A stretch of DNA of 64,000 nucleotides from Nitrospirota bacterium (GCA_021784575.1 JAJYHX010000006.1:38487-102486); one strand, 5' to 3'; numbered from the stretch's first letter, positions 1-6,986 are shown. Notes: a model not told the origin generated them from the sequence alone. Numbers and translations are program-made.

Positions 1-276
1 TCGTGCGTTGGCCTTTCGATGGGGGACGCGCCGCTTACGATGCTCTTTGTCGAGGACGGTATATATACGCTTTCGGCGAAGGGGAAGCCGGTGCTGGACG
101 GTTTCGACTGGAACAAGCACCTCGAGATGCTGAAGGAGCTTGATTTCCAGTTCGTCGTGGAGAAGGAGTCCGCGGACGAGCGCGGCGTTAAGGAATTCAA
201 CTGGGAGCCTTTGGTGATGTCCAGGGAGCAGGTAGCCGCGCTCCTCAAGGACGCCAAGGCCGTTATCACATACTAA
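1..276 (+). CDS. DsrF/TusC-like sulfur-relay protein (5' truncated by window edge)
   Basis: The reading frame is open from base 1, so the N-terminus lies outside the window. The visible part resembles the DsrE/DsrF/TusC fold: a hydrophobic strand (TMLFVEDGIYTL), then a helix, and a C-terminus ending in DAKAVITY. In the family this small protein is part of the DsrEFH/TusBCD complex that passes persulfide sulfur between carrier proteins in the cytoplasm. The dsrH/tusB-like gene follows after 9 bases, as expected for this operon. The ATG at 19 is probably internal, because the family normally has about 25 more residues before this point. Whether it serves tRNA thiolation or sulfur oxidation cannot be told, because TusA and TusD/DsrE are not visible. 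Confidence 0.75.
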   Translation, partial: SCVGLSMGDAPLTMLFVEDGIYTLSAKGKPVLDGFDWNKHLEMLKELDFQFVVEKESADERGVKEFNWEPLVMSREQVAALLKDAKAVITY

Positions 277-285
277 GGGGGAGCG

Positions 286-537
286 ATGAAGATACTGCAC
301 ATGGTAAGACGAAAGGGAGACGCGCTTCCCCTTCAGATGGCGGATTCACAGAGGAAGGCGGGGGACGACGTCAAGATTGTCTTCCTGCAGGACGCCGTGT
401 TCTCCTGCAAGGGCGACGGGACGAGCGTCTGCTGCGCCGAGGACGCCGACGCGCGCGGCGTCTCCTGCGGCAACAAGGTGGACTACAAGGGCATAGTCGA
501 TATGATATTCGACGCCGACAGCGTCATCAACTGGTAA
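286..537 (+). CDS. DsrH/TusB-like sulfur-relay protein
   Basis: 83 aa. A good ribosome binding site (GGGGGAG) precedes the ATG. The protein opens with MKILHMVRR and ends with DADSVINW; a C-terminal tryptophan after a short helix is typical of DsrH/TusB proteins, and the length fits (about 95 aa in E. coli TusB). A family role is as the third subunit of the DsrEFH/TusBCD sulfur-transfer heterohexamer. It contains an unusual run of cysteines (C46, C54, C55, C66 roughly) in the middle; which of these, if any, carries sulfur is not known. It is the last gene of the operon and is followed by a strong bidirectional terminator. Confidence 0.75.
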   Translation: MKILHMVRRKGDALPLQMADSQRKAGDDVKIVFLQDAVFSCKGDGTSVCCAEDADARGVSCGNKVDYKGIVDMIFDADSVINW

Positions 538-587
538 ACGTGCAAGTGGAGACGGGATGTAAACCGCACCCTGTGTTTTCGATAGGC

Positions 588-619
588 GTAGAGGCGCGAT
601 TTATCGCGCCCGCGCGCCC
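588..619. repeat. Dispersed GTAGGGGCGC-type palindromic repeat (degenerate copy)
   Basis: This matches the family seen in full at 7733-7783 and 52702-52751: a GCGCGAT-TTATC-GCGC palindrome followed by a second GCGC arm. This copy reads GTAGAGGCGC at its left edge. Confidence 0.7.
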
Positions 620-629
620 TTGATTGCGT

Positions 630-665
630 AATAAAGGCCGTCAGGAAACCCTGGCGGCCTTTATT
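630..665. terminator. Bidirectional intrinsic terminator
   Basis: A 16-bp inverted repeat (630-645 with 650-665, one G-U-type mismatch) surrounds a 4-base loop. The stem begins with AATAAAGG and ends with CCTTTATT, so both strands have a T-rich end. It separates the convergent dsrH-like gene and the redoxin gene and can serve both. Confidence 0.85.
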
Positions 666-666
666 G

Positions 667-924
667 TCAGTGAACTATTGCCTGCTTCACTTCCTCCGCC
701 GCCGGGACGACCCCGCGCCACGCGCTGACAGGCTCGTCTTCGCCGTTTACCACCATCATCGTCGGCGTGGACATGACGCCGTAGAACACGCCCTCGGCCA
801 GCCCTTCCGCCGTCTCCATTGAGTATTCCTGGACTTCGATTCCGTCTTCCTTGAGCTTCCCCGCGACAATCTTCGCCGCCGGGCACTTGCTGCATCCGTC
901 CTTTACGAACACCTTGACATTCAT
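667..924 (-). CDS. Small thioredoxin/glutaredoxin-like redoxin
   Basis: 85 aa. Start chosen at 924 because AAAGGAGAG lies just upstream; a longer reading frame runs to 1131 but has no support. The redox motif is C11-S-K-C14, followed by a helix, and the cis-proline signature S-T-P54-T is present, so this is a stand-alone thioredoxin fold that could reduce disulfides. It sits downstream of nrdD on the same strand, 268 bp away, with short direct repeats in the gap. By context it may be the electron donor for the anaerobic ribonucleotide reductase, as NrdH-like redoxins are for some NrdD enzymes. That role is an inference. Confidence 0.8.
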   Translation of the reverse strand: MNVKVFVKDGCSKCPAAKIVAGKLKEDGIEVQEYSMETAEGLAEGVFYGVMSTPTMMVVNGEDEPVSAWRGVVPAAEEVKQAIVH

Positions 925-976
925 CTTGAAAAACTCTCCTTTCGTGAGGCTGTATGGAAGTTGGCAGTGCGTAATA

Positions 977-1070
977 CTCGGATGGTGCGTGGCGCTCAAG
1001 CGGCGCTTAAGGCTAAAGGATTGCGTGTCGCTATGTATAATTCGCCGTGCTCGGATGGTGCGTGGCGCTC
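977..1070. repeat. Pair of 21-bp direct repeats with a degenerate third copy
   Basis: The 21-bp unit that starts CTCGGATGGTGCG occurs at 977-997 and identically at 1050-1070. A third, weaker copy (GATGGTGCGAGGCGC) lies at 1114-1128. The units are about 65-73 bp apart in the nrdD-redoxin spacer. No function is apparent. Confidence 0.7.
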
Positions 1071-1140
1071 GGATAAATCGTGGTGCTAAGAGAAAACTCC
1101 AAGCCCGGAGAGTGATGGTGCGAGGCGCCAAGAGTCTTAA

Positions 1141-1185
1141 TAACGCCCCATCGTTCCCCTTCTTAATCTTAAGAGGGGGATGAAT
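1141..1185. repeat. Dispersed CCCCTCTTAAG-type palindromic repeat, copy 1
   Basis: TAACGCCCC, then TTCCCCTTCTTAATC, then TTAAGAGGGGGATGAATGA. The same module occurs at 5491-5538, 16321-16366, 34356-34403 and 43221-43274. The two arms form a hairpin, so here, just after the nrdD stop, it could also act as a terminator-like structure. Confidence 0.75.
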
Positions 1186-1192
1186 GAAAATT

Positions 1193-3421
1193 TTATTCCC
1201 CCGCCAGGACGGTCTCCGGCTCTTTCTGCTCCTCGCTCGCCGACCCCTGATACCCGGCCCCCGGCCCCTCTTTCCTTAAGAACGGCTCGTTCCTGAAGCG
1301 GTCTTTAAGCTCGCCAAGCTTACCCTTGTTCCAGGACGACACCTTCGTGAAATATCCGGTTATGCGCGTGATGGCGTCCACATCGCCGGAGCCGCAGGAC
1401 GGGCAGGACTCGTGTATCCCGCGTGTCGTCTTTCCGCAGCCGTCGCAGGCCGTGAACTCCGGGGAGAGCGCGACCTGGTCGTTTTGGGTATTCCTGAATA
1501 TCTTCTCCACGAAGTTTGCGACCGACTCAGCCGACGGCTCCGCCTCGCCAAGCCAGATGTGCGTGAGCGAACCGGCCTCTATCATCGGATGGAAAAGCCC
1601 TTCCGTGCGCACGCGGGTAATCGGCCCGACATTCGCCGAAACCGGGATGTAGGTCGAGTTCGTGTAGTAGACCGTGCCCCTTGAAATGTCGCCCTTTACG
1701 GCGTGGCCCGAAGCCGGGGAGTGGTAGCGCAGGTCGAGCTTTGCGAAACGGTGCGCGGTGGACTCCGCGGGCGTCTGCTCAAGGACGAAGCGCATACCGT
1801 GCTTCTCCGCCAGCCGCTCCGTGAGGAGCTTCATCTGCGCGATTATCTTAAGGCCGTATTTCACGTATGGTGCGCCTTCGTGCATCTCATGGCCGGTATG
1901 CACCTTCACCATCTCGTTTAAGCCCACCATGCCGATAAGGTATGATACCCGGTTCATCCGTAGGTACGGCGCGCCGTCCCTGTTCATCGTAAGGAGCGCG
2001 AGCGGGCCGTCTTCGCCGAAGGACAGGAGCCGCTCGATGAAGTAGCGTTTCTGCATGTGCGCCCTGGCCGCCGTCTCCATTCGCTCGGCAAGCCCCCTGA
2101 AAAGCTCCGACTCCGAACCGTTCGCCTCGTATGCTATCCGGGGCAGGTTTATCGTCACGTTCTGGAGCGCGGAGTATCTCATCTTCCAGGGTTCTCTCGC
2201 GTCCTCGAAATCCTGCTTCTCCAGCTTGAAGGACAACCGGCAGCACTCGGAGATCTTCGCCGTCTCGCCCCTGTCGAAGACATAGTAGGTGTTGCCCATC
2301 TTCGCGGAACATCTTGCGATATGCGTTAGGAAATCCTTATGCCCCGGCGTATTGAAGAACTTCTCCGTTATGTGCACGAGCGGCTTCGGGAAGAAGAACG
2401 GCCTGCCCATGCCGTCTCCCTCCATGTAGACGTCGAAGAGCGCCCACAGGAGCTTCCTTGCCCATTCCCCGTATTCTCCGTAGCTCTTGCCCGTATACCT
2501 TCCGCCGGGGCCGATGGCGGGGACGGTCTCGAAATGCCTGGGGATTTCCCAGTAGAGGTTGATGTCGGAGAATATCGCCTGGCCGCCCCTTGCGACCGCC
2601 TGCTGGGAGTATTCGAAGATGATCATCTGGGCGAGCTGGTGTATCCCGGCGTCGCTCATGCCCTCGATGTATGGGGCGAAGAAGAGGTTCACGGCGTCCC
2701 AGCCTATCGCGCCCGCGAAGTGGCTCTGGAGCGCGGCGGAGAACTTCACCATGTGCGCGAGCAGGACTTCCGCGTGTTTCGCGGGCCTGGCGACGGAGAG
2801 AGAGTTCGGCATGGCAAGCCCGAACTTCTTCACGTATTCGAGCGACTGGCCGGAGCAATAGGGCCGGTCTATGAACCCCAGGTCGTGCAGGTGTATAGCC
2901 CCGCGCATGTGCGCGTCGGAGACGTCCTCGGAGAATACCTCGTGCAGCGCGTAGTCCTTCTTGATGCTCTCGGCGAGGGTGAGGTTCGTCGCCTCCGGCC
3001 CGTGCGGGATGTTCGCGTTCTCCTTGTTCTGGCAGAGTATGAGCCGCTCGACATCGTAGAGCGGAACGCCCAGGCGCATGTGTTTCCTGCGCGCGGACTC
3101 AAGGCCGTATTCGACGAGCTTCGCGTCCACGAGCTCGCGCACCAGCGCCGCCGTGAGCTTACGTATCCTCGCCGCGGTTATCACGCGCTCGACTTCAAGG
3201 GATATGGCGTCCGCGGTGGCCCGGTCTATGGAGGTCTCCCGGACAAGCGCGTCGACAATCCTCGCGCGGTTCCAGGTAACCACCTGGTCGTCCGAAGTCC
3301 GGACGAAGAGCGCCATGTCGGTAGTCTCGCCGGCGAAAAGGTCCGGCTCCGACGGTTGACCGGTCCCGGACGGCAGACCGGCGTCAAATGGCGTAAGGGT
3401 CAAATCTTCAGGGCCGAACAT
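1193..3421 (-). CDS. nrdD: Anaerobic (class III) ribonucleoside-triphosphate reductase
   Basis: 742 aa. Start set at 3421 because AAGGAGGA lies 6 bases upstream of that ATG; the frame stays open to 3484. NrdD reduces ribonucleotides to deoxyribonucleotides anaerobically with a glycyl radical. Visible parts: an N-terminal ATP-cone (about residues 37-125) for allosteric control, the long barrel domain, and a C-terminal zinc site with cysteines 659, 662, 673 and 676 followed by the radical site R-I-T-G689-Y. A KISECCR segment with adjacent cysteines lies mid-protein. No NrdG activase gene is in the window. The first 35 residues before the ATP-cone are low-complexity and contain two copies of the CCGGT palindrome. 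Transcription is controlled by two NrdR boxes upstream. Confidence 0.96.
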   Translation of the reverse strand: MFGPEDLTLTPFDAGLPSGTGQPSEPDLFAGETTDMALFVRTSDDQVVTWNRARIVDALVRETSIDRATADAISLEVERVITAARIRKLTAALVRELVDAKLVEYGLESARRKHMRLGVPLYDVERLILCQNKENANIPHGPEATNLTLAESIKKDYALHEVFSEDVSDAHMRGAIHLHDLGFIDRPYCSGQSLEYVKKFGLAMPNSLSVARPAKHAEVLLAHMVKFSAALQSHFAGAIGWDAVNLFFAPYIEGMSDAGIHQLAQMIIFEYSQQAVARGGQAIFSDINLYWEIPRHFETVPAIGPGGRYTGKSYGEYGEWARKLLWALFDVYMEGDGMGRPFFFPKPLVHITEKFFNTPGHKDFLTHIARCSAKMGNTYYVFDRGETAKISECCRLSFKLEKQDFEDAREPWKMRYSALQNVTINLPRIAYEANGSESELFRGLAERMETAARAHMQKRYFIERLLSFGEDGPLALLTMNRDGAPYLRMNRVSYLIGMVGLNEMVKVHTGHEMHEGAPYVKYGLKIIAQMKLLTERLAEKHGMRFVLEQTPAESTAHRFAKLDLRYHSPASGHAVKGDISRGTVYYTNSTYIPVSANVGPITRVRTEGLFHPMIEAGSLTHIWLGEAEPSAESVANFVEKIFRNTQNDQVALSPEFTACDGCGKTTRGIHESCPSCGSGDVDAITRITGYFTKVSSWNKGKLGELKDRFRNEPFLRKEGPGAGYQGSASEEQKEPETVLAGE

Positions 3422-3536
3422 GGTTCCTCCTTGCAGATGCTTGTCCGACGGGGGGCCAAAAAACATATCCAACAGGTAGTCCACAGGCTTTCCAAAGCCT
3501 GCCAGTGTTCAAATCCCCAGCCTTGTCCACAGGATA

Positions 3537-3590
3537 TTCAATATGTTGAGCCACGAGAATATTTATAGCACAATATATTGTGGTTGTCAA
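3537..3590 (-). promoter_or_regulatory. nrdD promoter overlapped by two NrdR boxes
   Basis: On the minus strand TTGACA (3590-3585), a 17-bp spacer and TATAAA (3567-3562) form a near-consensus promoter. The perfect palindrome CACAATATATTGTG (3569-3582) fills the spacer and matches the NrdR-box consensus. A second, weaker box (TTCAATATGTTGAG, 3537-3550; 10 of 14 match) is centred 32 bp away, the usual three-helical-turn spacing of NrdR box pairs, and lies just downstream of the predicted start site. The layout predicts NrdR repression of nrdD. Confidence 0.88.
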
Positions 3591-3692
3591 TAAAATTTTT
3601 ATCCTCTTGACATAAACCCCCTTTTGTGAGAAAAAATATGGGGTTTTAGGGTATTGTCAATCTACCGTGTACAGATGAGAAAGGGGACTGAA

Positions 3693-4286
3693 ATGACAAG
3701 GGGAGCCAGGAAGGTTGCGGTTTTTCTCACGGTTGCGGCCTTGATAGCCATGATACCAATAGGGTGCGCCAAGAAGCCGCCGCAGACAGTGCAGGGGCTT
3801 TTGAATGCGGGAAAGACCGCGTACAGGGAGGGCCATTATCAGAAATCGCTCGAGTTTTTTACCGAGGCGGCGAAGCTTAATCCGCAGGATCCGGAGGCCC
3901 ATTTCTTCCTTGGCAACATCCTCTCGATAACGGGGAAGAAACAGGAAGCCATTGCAGAGTATAATAAATCCATACTTATCGCGCCCAACGTGCCCCAGCC
4001 GTATTACAACAAGGGCAACGCCTACGCCATGCTTGGCGATAACCAGCAGGCCCTCGATGCGTTCAACGAGGCCATAAAGATAAACCCCAAATACGTTAGG
4101 GCGTATTACAACAAGGCGCTTATACTTTCGCGCATGGGCAAGAAAAAGGAGGCCCAGGAGACGTTCACGGAGGCGCGCTCCCTGGCCCCGCTCGGCCCGA
4201 ACGGCCAGCCTGAAGCCGGTCAACCGGCGGCTCCCGCCCAGCCGCAGCAGGCTCCCGGCGCCGCCCCGGCACCGCCGGCCAAATGA
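3693..4286 (+). CDS. TPR-repeat lipoprotein
   Basis: 197 aa. Start at 3693 is supported by AAAGGGG 6 bases upstream. The signal peptide ends in the lipobox I-P-I-G-C25, so the mature protein is probably anchored to a membrane by a lipid on C25. About three to four tetratricopeptide repeats follow (residues 39-141: FFTEAAKLNPQDPEAHFFLG and similar), a fold used for protein-protein contacts. The last 40 residues are a Pro/Ala/Gln-rich tail that includes an E-A-G-Q-P-A segment encoded by the CCGGT palindrome at 4212-4228. The stop codon overlaps the start of the PP2C phosphatase (ATGA), so the two are co-translated. Partners are unknown. Confidence 0.85.
   Translation: MTRGARKVAVFLTVAALIAMIPIGCAKKPPQTVQGLLNAGKTAYREGHYQKSLEFFTEAAKLNPQDPEAHFFLGNILSITGKKQEAIAEYNKSILIAPNVPQPYYNKGNAYAMLGDNQQALDAFNEAIKINPKYVRAYYNKALILSRMGKKKEAQETFTEARSLAPLGPNGQPEAGQPAAPAQPQQAPGAAPAPPAK
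4212..4228. repeat. In-frame CCGGT-NN-ACCGG palindrome
   Basis: GAAGCCGGTCAACCGGC, read as E-A-G-Q-P-A in the TPR lipoprotein. One of about a dozen copies in the window. Confidence 0.7.
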
Positions 4287-5062
4287 GGCCCGTCTCCTCG
4301 GGGAAGACCGACAGGGGCGGGAAGAGGCTTAAAAACGAAGACAGCATAGGGGTTTTCGACGACCTGGGGCTGTATGTCGTCGCCGACGGCATGGGCGGTC
4401 ACGCCGCCGGAGAGGTGGCGAGCAATACCGCAGTGGAGGCCGTCAAGGCGTGGATCGAATCCGGGCAGGATGAGGCGCCTGTGGCCGACCGTGAGGCCGG
4501 GTCAGGGTCTGCCGACGCCGGGCAGAGGCTTCTTCAGGCAATAAACTTTGCCAACGGAGAGGTACTGAAAAAGGCCCTGTCCGACCCGCGGCTGAAGGGG
4601 ATGGGCACGACCATCGCGGCGGTTTTGCTTGGGAAGGACGAAGGCAGCGGGGTCCGGAGCCGGTCAGCCGGCCTCGCGCACGCAGGGGATTCGAGGATTT
4701 ATCTCTTCAGAAACGGGGAGTTGAGCAGGCTTACGCGGGATCATTCGCTGGTCGAGGACCTGGTCGCCGATGGCCGGATAACCCCCGTCCAGGCAAGGGT
4801 TCACCCGTTCCGGAACGTCGTAACGCGCGCGCTTGGGACGAAGGAAGACACGCAGGCGGACATATCATACCTCGTCCCGGAGCCCGGCGACATGCTCCTT
4901 TTGTGCAGCGACGGCCTGACCGGGATGCTCGAAGACCTTAAAATCTCGGAGATTCTGGCCTTGGGCGCCGGTTCGCCCTTCGTTTGCGCGGACGCGCTCG
5001 TAAGGGCCGCGAACGAGGCCGGAGGCGACGACAACATCTCCGTAGTCGTTTTAAAGTTCTGA
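4283..5062 (+). CDS. PP2C-family serine/threonine protein phosphatase
   Basis: 259 aa. It carries the full metal-binding set of bacterial PP2C (Stp/PppA-type) phosphatases: R-L-K-N-E-D20, V-A-D35-G-M-G-G, G-D-S-R around residue 136, C-S-D-G-L-T-G, and C-terminal G-G-D-D-N-I-S (247-253). The family removes phosphate from Ser/Thr on proteins using two Mn or Mg ions. Start overlaps the stop of the TPR lipoprotein by four bases. No matching Hanks-type kinase is in the window. A CCGGT palindrome variant lies in the gene at 4656-4672, encoding R-S-A-G-L. Confidence 0.93.
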   Translation: MRPVSSGKTDRGGKRLKNEDSIGVFDDLGLYVVADGMGGHAAGEVASNTAVEAVKAWIESGQDEAPVADREAGSGSADAGQRLLQAINFANGEVLKKALSDPRLKGMGTTIAAVLLGKDEGSGVRSRSAGLAHAGDSRIYLFRNGELSRLTRDHSLVEDLVADGRITPVQARVHPFRNVVTRALGTKEDTQADISYLVPEPGDMLLLCSDGLTGMLEDLKISEILALGAGSPFVCADALVRAANEAGGDDNISVVVLKF

Positions 5063-5063
5063 A

Positions 5064-5079
5064 TGTTCCACGCGGAACA
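5064..5079. promoter_or_regulatory. parS-like palindrome
   Basis: TGTTCCACGCGGAACA directly follows the PP2C stop codon. It differs by one base from TGTTCCACGTGGAACA, a ParB-binding parS variant. It is followed by A residues rather than T residues on the plus strand, so it is not a good terminator for the upstream gene. Only a single copy is seen and no parAB genes are nearby. Confidence 0.4.
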
Positions 5080-5163
5080 TAAAAAACGATGGTTCCCGAA
5101 ATAAATCCTTATTTATCAATGGGTTGAAAATCGGCGGCCTGTCTGTCAATAACTGTTTATCGA

Positions 5164-5193
5164 TTGTATAACCCGTTGTAAAACAAGTATAAT
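5164..5193 (+). promoter_or_regulatory. Putative promoter at the edge of the 180-bp repeat
   Basis: TTGTAT (5164-5169), an 18-bp spacer and a consensus TATAAT (5188-5193) point into the 180-bp element that begins at 5194. No protein-coding gene starts nearby, so if it is real the transcript would be non-coding. Confidence 0.4.
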
Positions 5194-5373
5194 CCCCGCA
5201 CACCCTTTTTGGCCTGAAATTGCCCGAAAACGGCCCGTTTTCGAGCCGCTTTCGATACCGCCGAGGAAATGCTAAATTTCATCCTTTTTATTTTAATAAT
5301 CAACTGGTTGCACGACTAATCCGGAATAGCCGCTGACAATGAACTTCGCCTACCGATGAGGATTGCTCACGGG
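5194..5373 (+). repeat. 180-bp dispersed element, copy A
   Basis: This sequence is repeated in inverted orientation at 16399-16580. The best conserved blocks are TTGGCCTGAAATTGCC, the palindromic GAAAACGG-C-CCGTTTTC, GAGCCGCTTT, ACTAATCCGGAATAGCC and GATGAGGATTGCTCACGGG. The middle 45 bp are AT-rich and poorly conserved. No open reading frame is preserved between copies. It may be a miniature mobile element or a structured RNA. Confidence 0.8.
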
Positions 5374-5860
5374 TGTTCGAGTCGTTTTATGAGTAAAGCC
5401 GGGCGCAATGAATTGCGCCCCTACGATGAGCAGGCGGGGGAATGAAATGCAAAAGGTGGATTCTTCGCGGAGTTCAGAATGACGGGCTACCTTCATCCCC
5501 CTCTTAAGATAAGAGGGGGAACGAGGGGGCGTTATGACAACTGTGGATGGCGGCGAACCCTCTCCCGGCCTTCGGCCACCCTCTCCCATGAAAGGGAGAG
5601 GGGTAACTTCCGGGCGCAAGTGAACTCGCGCCCATACGATTAGCACCGGCGTGGTGATGACAGCCTGTCTCCTTATCCCCTTTTCGTGTATAACCGGTGA
5701 GCAGCAGGGGCGGGGATAACAGGGATTTGCCGATGGGCGCGTTTCCATTGCATGGGCGGTTTTTATGGCCCGGCACGGCCCGTCTCTCGCGCTTCAGGTA
5801 ACCGTTTTCACTTTAAAATGGTATACTTATTTATGAGAGCAACATGGAAGGAGGGTATCT
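5374..5860. other. Gene-free repeat island between PP2C and the 55-aa gene
   Basis: Within about 270 bp lie members of four dispersed repeat families: GGGCGCAATGAATTGCGCCC (5401-5424 and a variant at 5612-5637), the GATTCTTCGCGG...CAGAATGAC repeat (5458-5484), the CCCCCTCTTAAG palindrome (5491-5538) and the CCCTCTCCC...GGGAGAGGG pair (5557-5606). The rest (5641-5860) shows no gene and only a TATACT -10-like box at 5822-5827 ahead of the 55-aa protein. Confidence 0.75.
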
Positions 5861-6028
5861 ATGATACTCGAACTGAACCAAAAGGAAAAAGAGATTCTGG
5901 ACAAGGTCCTTCATCATTTTGAAGAGGAGTTGAAGGGCGAGATCGTCAAGACCGACGCAAAGGATTTCAGGAAATACCTCCACGCAGAGGAAGATGTGGT
6001 AAGGGATCTGCTGAAAAAGGTAGCCTGA
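5861..6028 (+). CDS. Small 55-aa hypothetical protein
   Basis: A strong ribosome binding site (GGAAGGAGGG, 6 bases upstream) precedes the ATG, and the codon pattern is protein-like. The product (MILELNQKEKEILDKVLHHF at its start) is charged and predicted entirely helical, with a heptad-like spacing of Leu and Ile. There is no signal peptide or cysteine. It resembles the many 50-60-aa acidic-helical hypothetical proteins of anaerobic proteobacteria, but no function can be assigned. It stands alone between the repeat island and a convergent permease gene. Confidence 0.7.
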   Translation: MILELNQKEKEILDKVLHHFEEELKGEIVKTDAKDFRKYLHAEEDVVRDLLKKVA

Positions 6029-6075
6029 AAGCCGCCGGGTTCATGTTTTCACGGGACGCGGGGGGGCAGGCGGGA

Positions 6076-6924
6076 TTACTCCTTCAGCCGGGGGTTCAGC
6101 GCGTCCTGCAACCCCTCGCCGAGGAGGTTGTAGCCCAGGACGGTGATGAGTATCGCCATGCCGGGGAAGAGGCTGAGCCACCAGGCGATCTCGATATTGT
6201 CCTTGCCCGCCGTGAGCATGTTGCCCCACGACGGCGTGGGCGGCTGGACGCCAAGCCCCAGAAACGACAGCGAGGACTCGACAAGTATCGCCCCGCCGAT
6301 GCCCAATACCGCCGATACGAGCACCGGCGCCATCGCGTTCGGGAGGATGTGCCGGAAGATTATGCGCATGTCGCGCGCACCGACGGCCTTCGACGCCATA
6401 ACGAAATCCCGCTCTTTTAACGTCAGGAACTCCGCCCGCACGAGCCTTGAAACCCCCATCCAGCTCGTGACGCCGATGATGACCATTATGTTCCAGATGG
6501 ACGGCCCGAGTATGGCGATTACCGCGAGGATAAGGAATATCGTCGGGAAGCAGAGCATGATGTCGGTGAACCGCATCAGCACGCTGTCCAGCCAGCCGCC
6601 GTAGTAGCCCGCAAGCGCCCCGATTACTATGCCGATTACCGTGGCTATGCCAACCGCGACAAACCCCACCAGAAGCGAGATGCGCGCGCTGTATATCATC
6701 CTTGAGAGCACGTCCCGGCCAAGGTCGTCCGTCCCGAAGAGGTGGGCGCCGGAGGGCGGCAGGAGGATGTCGTTTGTGTGTATTGTGTAGGGGCTGTGCG
6801 GGGCGATGAGCGGCGCGAAGACTGCTGTGAGAAAAAGTAAGAGTATCACCGCCGCGCCGGCCAGGGCCAGTGGACTCCTGCTGAAACGGTATGCGAAATC
6901 GGAAAGGAGCGTGGATTTTTCCAT
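6076..6924 (-). CDS. DppC/OppC-type ABC transporter permease
   Basis: 282 aa with about six membrane helices. It contains the N-terminal OppC region (PLALAGAAVILLLFLTAVFA), the G-T-D-D-L-G-R-D-V-L-S-R motif characteristic of DppC, and the ATPase-contact EAA-like loop (ASKAVGARDMRIIFRHILPN) near residues 180-200. The family forms the inner-membrane channel for dipeptides, oligopeptides or nickel. No DppB, DppD or DppF gene is adjacent. A binding protein of the same transporter class lies at 18106. The gene has its own promoter and no Shine-Dalgarno sequence; a leaderless mRNA is predicted. Confidence 0.92.
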   Translation of the reverse strand: MEKSTLLSDFAYRFSRSPLALAGAAVILLLFLTAVFAPLIAPHSPYTIHTNDILLPPSGAHLFGTDDLGRDVLSRMIYSARISLLVGFVAVGIATVIGIVIGALAGYYGGWLDSVLMRFTDIMLCFPTIFLILAVIAILGPSIWNIMVIIGVTSWMGVSRLVRAEFLTLKERDFVMASKAVGARDMRIIFRHILPNAMAPVLVSAVLGIGGAILVESSLSFLGLGVQPPTPSWGNMLTAGKDNIEIAWWLSLFPGMAILITVLGYNLLGEGLQDALNPRLKE

Positions 6925-6931
6925 AGTGATA

Positions 6932-6959
6932 ATTCTACATTATCGGCGTGGCATGTCAA
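6932..6959 (-). promoter_or_regulatory. Promoter of dppC-like gene, predicted leaderless
   Basis: TTGACA (6959-6954), 16 bp, TAGAAT (6937-6932). The expected start site is base 6925, one base before the ATG at 6924. No Shine-Dalgarno sequence is visible. Confidence 0.6.
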
Positions 6960-6986
6960 TTTTTTTTGCAAGGGCGCTTCCTGCTT

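Noticed and set aside
977..1130. Possible CRISPR array from spaced 21-bp repeats
   Set aside because: Only two exact units and one degenerate unit with unequal spacing and no cas genes. It is a simple direct repeat.
925..1131. Longer N-terminus for the redoxin
   Set aside because: The extra 69 residues are Arg/Ile-rich, run through direct repeats, and the real ribosome binding site lies before 924.
2339..3568. 409-aa plus-strand frame antisense to nrdD
   Set aside because: It is a shadow of the nrdD codon pattern. The only real features here are on the minus strand.
3607..3640. TTGACA on the plus strand as a promoter for the TPR lipoprotein
   Set aside because: No -10-like hexamer lies at 16-19 bp. 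The sequence may be incidental to the nrdD promoter on the other strand.
5064..5086. Intrinsic terminator for the PP2C gene
   Set aside because: The hairpin is followed by A residues on the plus strand instead of T residues, so it does not fit a plus-strand terminator.
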